From positions 1 to 43,476 of the IMG/VR virus record IMGVR_UViG_3300007735_000737: a stretch of 43,476 nt of DNA; one strand, written 5' to 3'. The notes below the pieces were generated by a model. It was not told the DNA's origin. It did no database searches and worked only from the letters and a program-made list of their open reading frames with translations. The position numbers and the translations under genes are program-made. Shown piece by piece: positions 41,234 through 43,476 of the stretch. The DNA comes from a virus. Position 1 is the first letter of the stretch. Each line of letters opens with the position of its first letter.

Positions 41234-42124
41234 ATGTCAGATCTATCAGATTTTTTCAAATTAGTTTCCGAAGATAAAAAAAAGAAAAAAGAAGAATTTA
41301 ATTCCGTAGTTGGAGATTTGGAATTAAATTCTCTTTTTGAAGAAGTTGCTGTTTTAAAAAAAGAAACAAAAAAGAAAAAAATACAAGAACAAAAAGCAGT
41401 CAAAGCATTTGAAAAGTGGTTATATTCAGAAACACCTAAAGAACAAAAACAAATCATCGAAGATGTAATTGAAAACTCTTTAGAAGAAGTTCTTGAAGTT
41501 TTAGAAGATCATAAAGAAGAAATTAAAGAACCAACACTTATAGAAAAATCTTTAGGACTTCTTGCAGAACCATCAGATGTTAAACAACAAAATGATCCGT
41601 TAACTCCACTGGATCAAAAGTTTGCAACACTTGATGATCTTCAAAAACATTATAATTTATTCCTCACTCGTATTCAACAACAACTTTCCACATTAGGTGG
41701 TGGTGGTGAAACTCGTCTTGAGTTCTTAGATGATGTTGATAGAAATTCTGTTAAGGTAAATAATAAATTCTTAAAATATGATGCAACTATTGGAAAATGG
41801 GTTGGTTCCAATGCTGGTGGTGGCGGTCCAGTTTCTTATGCAACAACCTACATAACTTCATCATCATATACAATCACCGAAAATGATTATTATATCGGAG
41901 TTAATTATGCAGGAGCAGTTACAATCACTCTTCCAAGTGTATCAATTGAAGGAACTACATACATAGTAAAAGATGAACTTGGAGAAGCATCCAAGGGAAC
42001 GAATAGATATATTACAATACTTCCATCTGGGTCAGATTTGATTGATGGTAGAGATAGAGCAATTCTTGCTTTTGATTATGGTTCACTTACTTTTGTTTAT
42101 AGAAACGGTTGGAGGGTAGTCTAA
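41234..42124 (+). CDS. Fibre-like virion structural protein, 296 aa
   Basis: Residues 1-110 are highly charged and helical, with Lys-rich runs (DKKKKKEE, KKETKKKK) and acidic stretches (EDVIENSLEEVLEVLEDHKE), a likely coiled coil. After about residue 140 comes LTRIQQQLSTLGGGGETRLE and NSVKVNNKFLKYDATIGKWV, a motif pair common in cyanophage tail fibre and structural proteins. The C-terminal 95 residues, after a Gly-rich linker, form a beta-rich tip (SYTITENDYYIGVNYAGAVT, ending NGWRVV). This layout of coiled stem and beta head suggests a trimeric fibre or head decoration, an inference. It starts 6 bases after the gp67-like gene, and its stop overlaps the next ATG by one base. Confidence 0.75.
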   Translation: MSDLSDFFKLVSEDKKKKKEEFNSVVGDLELNSLFEEVAVLKKETKKKKIQEQKAVKAFEKWLYSETPKEQKQIIEDVIENSLEEVLEVLEDHKEEIKEPTLIEKSLGLLAEPSDVKQQNDPLTPLDQKFATLDDLQKHYNLFLTRIQQQLSTLGGGGETRLEFLDDVDRNSVKVNNKFLKYDATIGKWVGSNAGGGGPVSYATTYITSSSYTITENDYYIGVNYAGAVTITLPSVSIEGTTYIVKDELGEASKGTNRYITILPSGSDLIDGRDRAILAFDYGSLTFVYRNGWRVV

Positions 42125-43344
42125 TGTCTCACTTATATAAACCTTGTCAAGACCAATATGATGCATTTGGTCGTTTAAGAATTTCACAACCACTTACACT
42201 ATTTGATAGTTCTCATAGATACCGAGACAATAATCTGTGGACTGGTTTAGTTGTTGGAACTGGTTCTACTGTAGGATTTGTAACGACACAGGGATTGGTT
42301 CAGATTGGTATTGGAACCACTGCAGGCTGTTCTGTAATTAGAGAAACCACAAAAGTATTTGCATACCAACCAGGAAAATCTCTGGAAGTGATGAATACTT
42401 TTGTAATGGAACCGAAAAAAACAAATCTGCGTCAAAGAGTAGGATATTTTGGTGCAGATAATGGAATTTACTTTGAGGTTGATGGAAATACTGTAAATTT
42501 TGTTGAAAGAAGCATTGTATCTGGAATGATGTCTGAAACACACGTTCCACAATCACAATGGTTATATGACAAAATGGATGGAACTGGTCCTTCTGGAATT
42601 ACTCTCGATACAAGTCAAGCACAAATCTTTTGGATGGATATTGAGTGGTTGGGAGTTGGAACCGTAAGAGTTGGTTTTGTAATTGATGGGCAATTTATTC
42701 ACTGCCATTCATTCCATCACGCAAATCTAATTCAATCAACATATATTACGACAGCATCATTACCTTTAAGATATGAGATTGCAAATACTGGAATAACTAC
42801 AAGTTCAAGCACACTCAAACAAATTTGTTCTACTGTACTTTCTGAAGGTGGTTATGAACTTCGTGGTTTGCAACAAGCAATTGGAACACCAGTTACATCT
42901 CCAGTAAATTTACCTTTACCCACAGGAACTTATTATCCAGTCATTTCACTTCGTCTTAAAACATCACCAAATCGTTTAGATGCTATTGTAATTTTGACTG
43001 CAATTTCACTTCTCGGTATTACAAATAACGCAAACTATAATTGGCAAGTCAGAGCAAGTGCTACTACAAGTGGAGGAACTTGGGTAAGTGCAGGTGTTGA
43101 TAGTGCTGTTGAATATAAGATTGATGGTGGAACAGTTACTGGTGGAAGAGTTTTAGCAAGTGGATTTTTGAATTCAACACAACAAAGTTCTGTTCCTGTA
43201 GATATTCTTAAGGAAGCACTATTTTCATTCCAGTTAGAAAGAGATGGATTAACTGGAACTCCTTATGAAATTACATTAGTATGTTCTGCAAGTATGAATG
43301 CTGATATTCTTGCCTCTATGGATTGGGAAGAAATTAGTAGGTAA
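42124..43344 (+). CDS. Virion structural protein, 406 aa, fibre/decoration-like
   Basis: The start is set at 42124 (MSHLYKPCQDQYDAFGRLRI) because its ATG overlaps the upstream stop (TAATG) and GGAGGG (42111-42116) lies eight bases before it; an upstream TTG at 42109 is less likely. The opening DQYDAFGRLRISQPLTLFDS, then YRDNNLWT and VMEPKKTNLRQRVGYFGADN, is a pattern I associate with structural proteins of cyanophages and other large marine phages. The whole chain is beta-rich with no membrane segment. The job is unknown; translation coupled to the fibre-like gene suggests they assemble together. Confidence 0.75.
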   Translation: MSHLYKPCQDQYDAFGRLRISQPLTLFDSSHRYRDNNLWTGLVVGTGSTVGFVTTQGLVQIGIGTTAGCSVIRETTKVFAYQPGKSLEVMNTFVMEPKKTNLRQRVGYFGADNGIYFEVDGNTVNFVERSIVSGMMSETHVPQSQWLYDKMDGTGPSGITLDTSQAQIFWMDIEWLGVGTVRVGFVIDGQFIHCHSFHHANLIQSTYITTASLPLRYEIANTGITTSSSTLKQICSTVLSEGGYELRGLQQAIGTPVTSPVNLPLPTGTYYPVISLRLKTSPNRLDAIVILTAISLLGITNNANYNWQVRASATTSGGTWVSAGVDSAVEYKIDGGTVTGGRVLASGFLNSTQQSSVPVDILKEALFSFQLERDGLTGTPYEITLVCSASMNADILASMDWEEISR

Positions 43345-43353
43345 TTTGGAATT

Positions 43354-43361
43354 TATAAATA
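43354..43361 (+). promoter_or_regulatory. Late promoter box before the last gene
   Basis: TATAAATA, full late consensus, 10 bases after the preceding stop and 24 before the ATG at 43386. A second, weaker box (AATAAATG, 43365-43372) follows. Confidence 0.65.
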
Positions 43362-43385
43362 ACTAATAAATGTATTATAAGAATA

Positions 43386-43476
43386 ATGACGCATAGACCA
43401 GTTGGGGCTGGGTCCTCATTCACATTTACAGCAGGAACTGCATCAACCTCAACAGCATTTTCAGTTCAATCTGATA
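43386..43476 (+). CDS. Partial structural protein, cut by the window edge
   Basis: Thirty codons are visible: MTHRPVGAGSSFTFTAGTAS, then TSTAFSVQSD, and the frame stays open at the edge. The Ser/Thr/Ala-rich start and the late promoter box just before it suggest another small virion surface protein. I have seen similar openings in small cyanophage structural proteins. It continues the fibre-like cluster. Its length and family cannot be judged here. Confidence 0.7.
   Translation, partial: MTHRPVGAGSSFTFTAGTASTSTAFSVQSD

Overview
The window is a segment of a T4-like myovirus genome. Its AT-rich composition, its gene order and several small proteins I recognise point to a marine cyanophage of the Synechococcus/Prochlorococcus group. 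That host assignment is an inference; a T4-like phage of another marine bacterium remains possible, and no photosynthesis or other auxiliary metabolic gene is present. Apart from one outward-facing minus-strand promoter at the left edge, everything I can support is on the plus strand.

Layout. (1) 1-2084 is a control region poor in genes. It has a perfect-consensus sigma70-type promoter firing leftward out of the window (136-164), sigma70-type promoters firing rightward (931-959, 2032-2060), T4-late-type TATAAATA boxes, direct repeats, palindromes, hairpins, and an iteron-like array of four units about 70 bp apart (630-863). It holds three very small genes (55, 26 and 63 aa). (2) 2085-4265 has a GT-A-like glycosyltransferase followed by five small or medium genes of unknown function that overlap or nearly touch. 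(3) 4297-27717 is the baseplate module: gp25, gp6, a giant 4010-aa gp7-like protein with a YHYH-like domain, gp8, and a 2492-aa DUF4815-type protein. (4) 27719-36396 is the neck and packaging module: two small genes, gp13, a GIY-YIG homing endonuclease, gp14, gp15, gp16, a 679-aa multidomain protein with Cys-rich motifs, gp17, and a small CxxC/CxxC protein. (5) 36478-41227 holds tail sheath gp18, tail tube gp19, portal gp20 and a small acidic gp67-like core protein. (6) 41234-43476 holds fibre- or decoration-like structural genes where other T4-like phages have gp21-gp22-gp23; the last gene runs off the edge.

How it works together. Baseplate, neck, sheath, tube, portal and terminase genes form one late block read left to right. 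It is punctuated by ATAAATA-type late promoters, several of which overlap the stop codon of the gene upstream. The giant gp7-like protein, gp8, the DUF4815 protein, gp14 and gp15 share short beta-rich repeat modules (GxGY...P...GTGA and GDE...RG...GT types), as if a common repeat pool had been spread through unrelated virion proteins.

The most interesting items are the iteron-like array in the divergent control region, the repeat modules shared among virion proteins, the GIY-YIG gene lodged between gp13 and gp14, the 679-aa protein between the terminase subunits, and the fibre-like genes after the portal gene.
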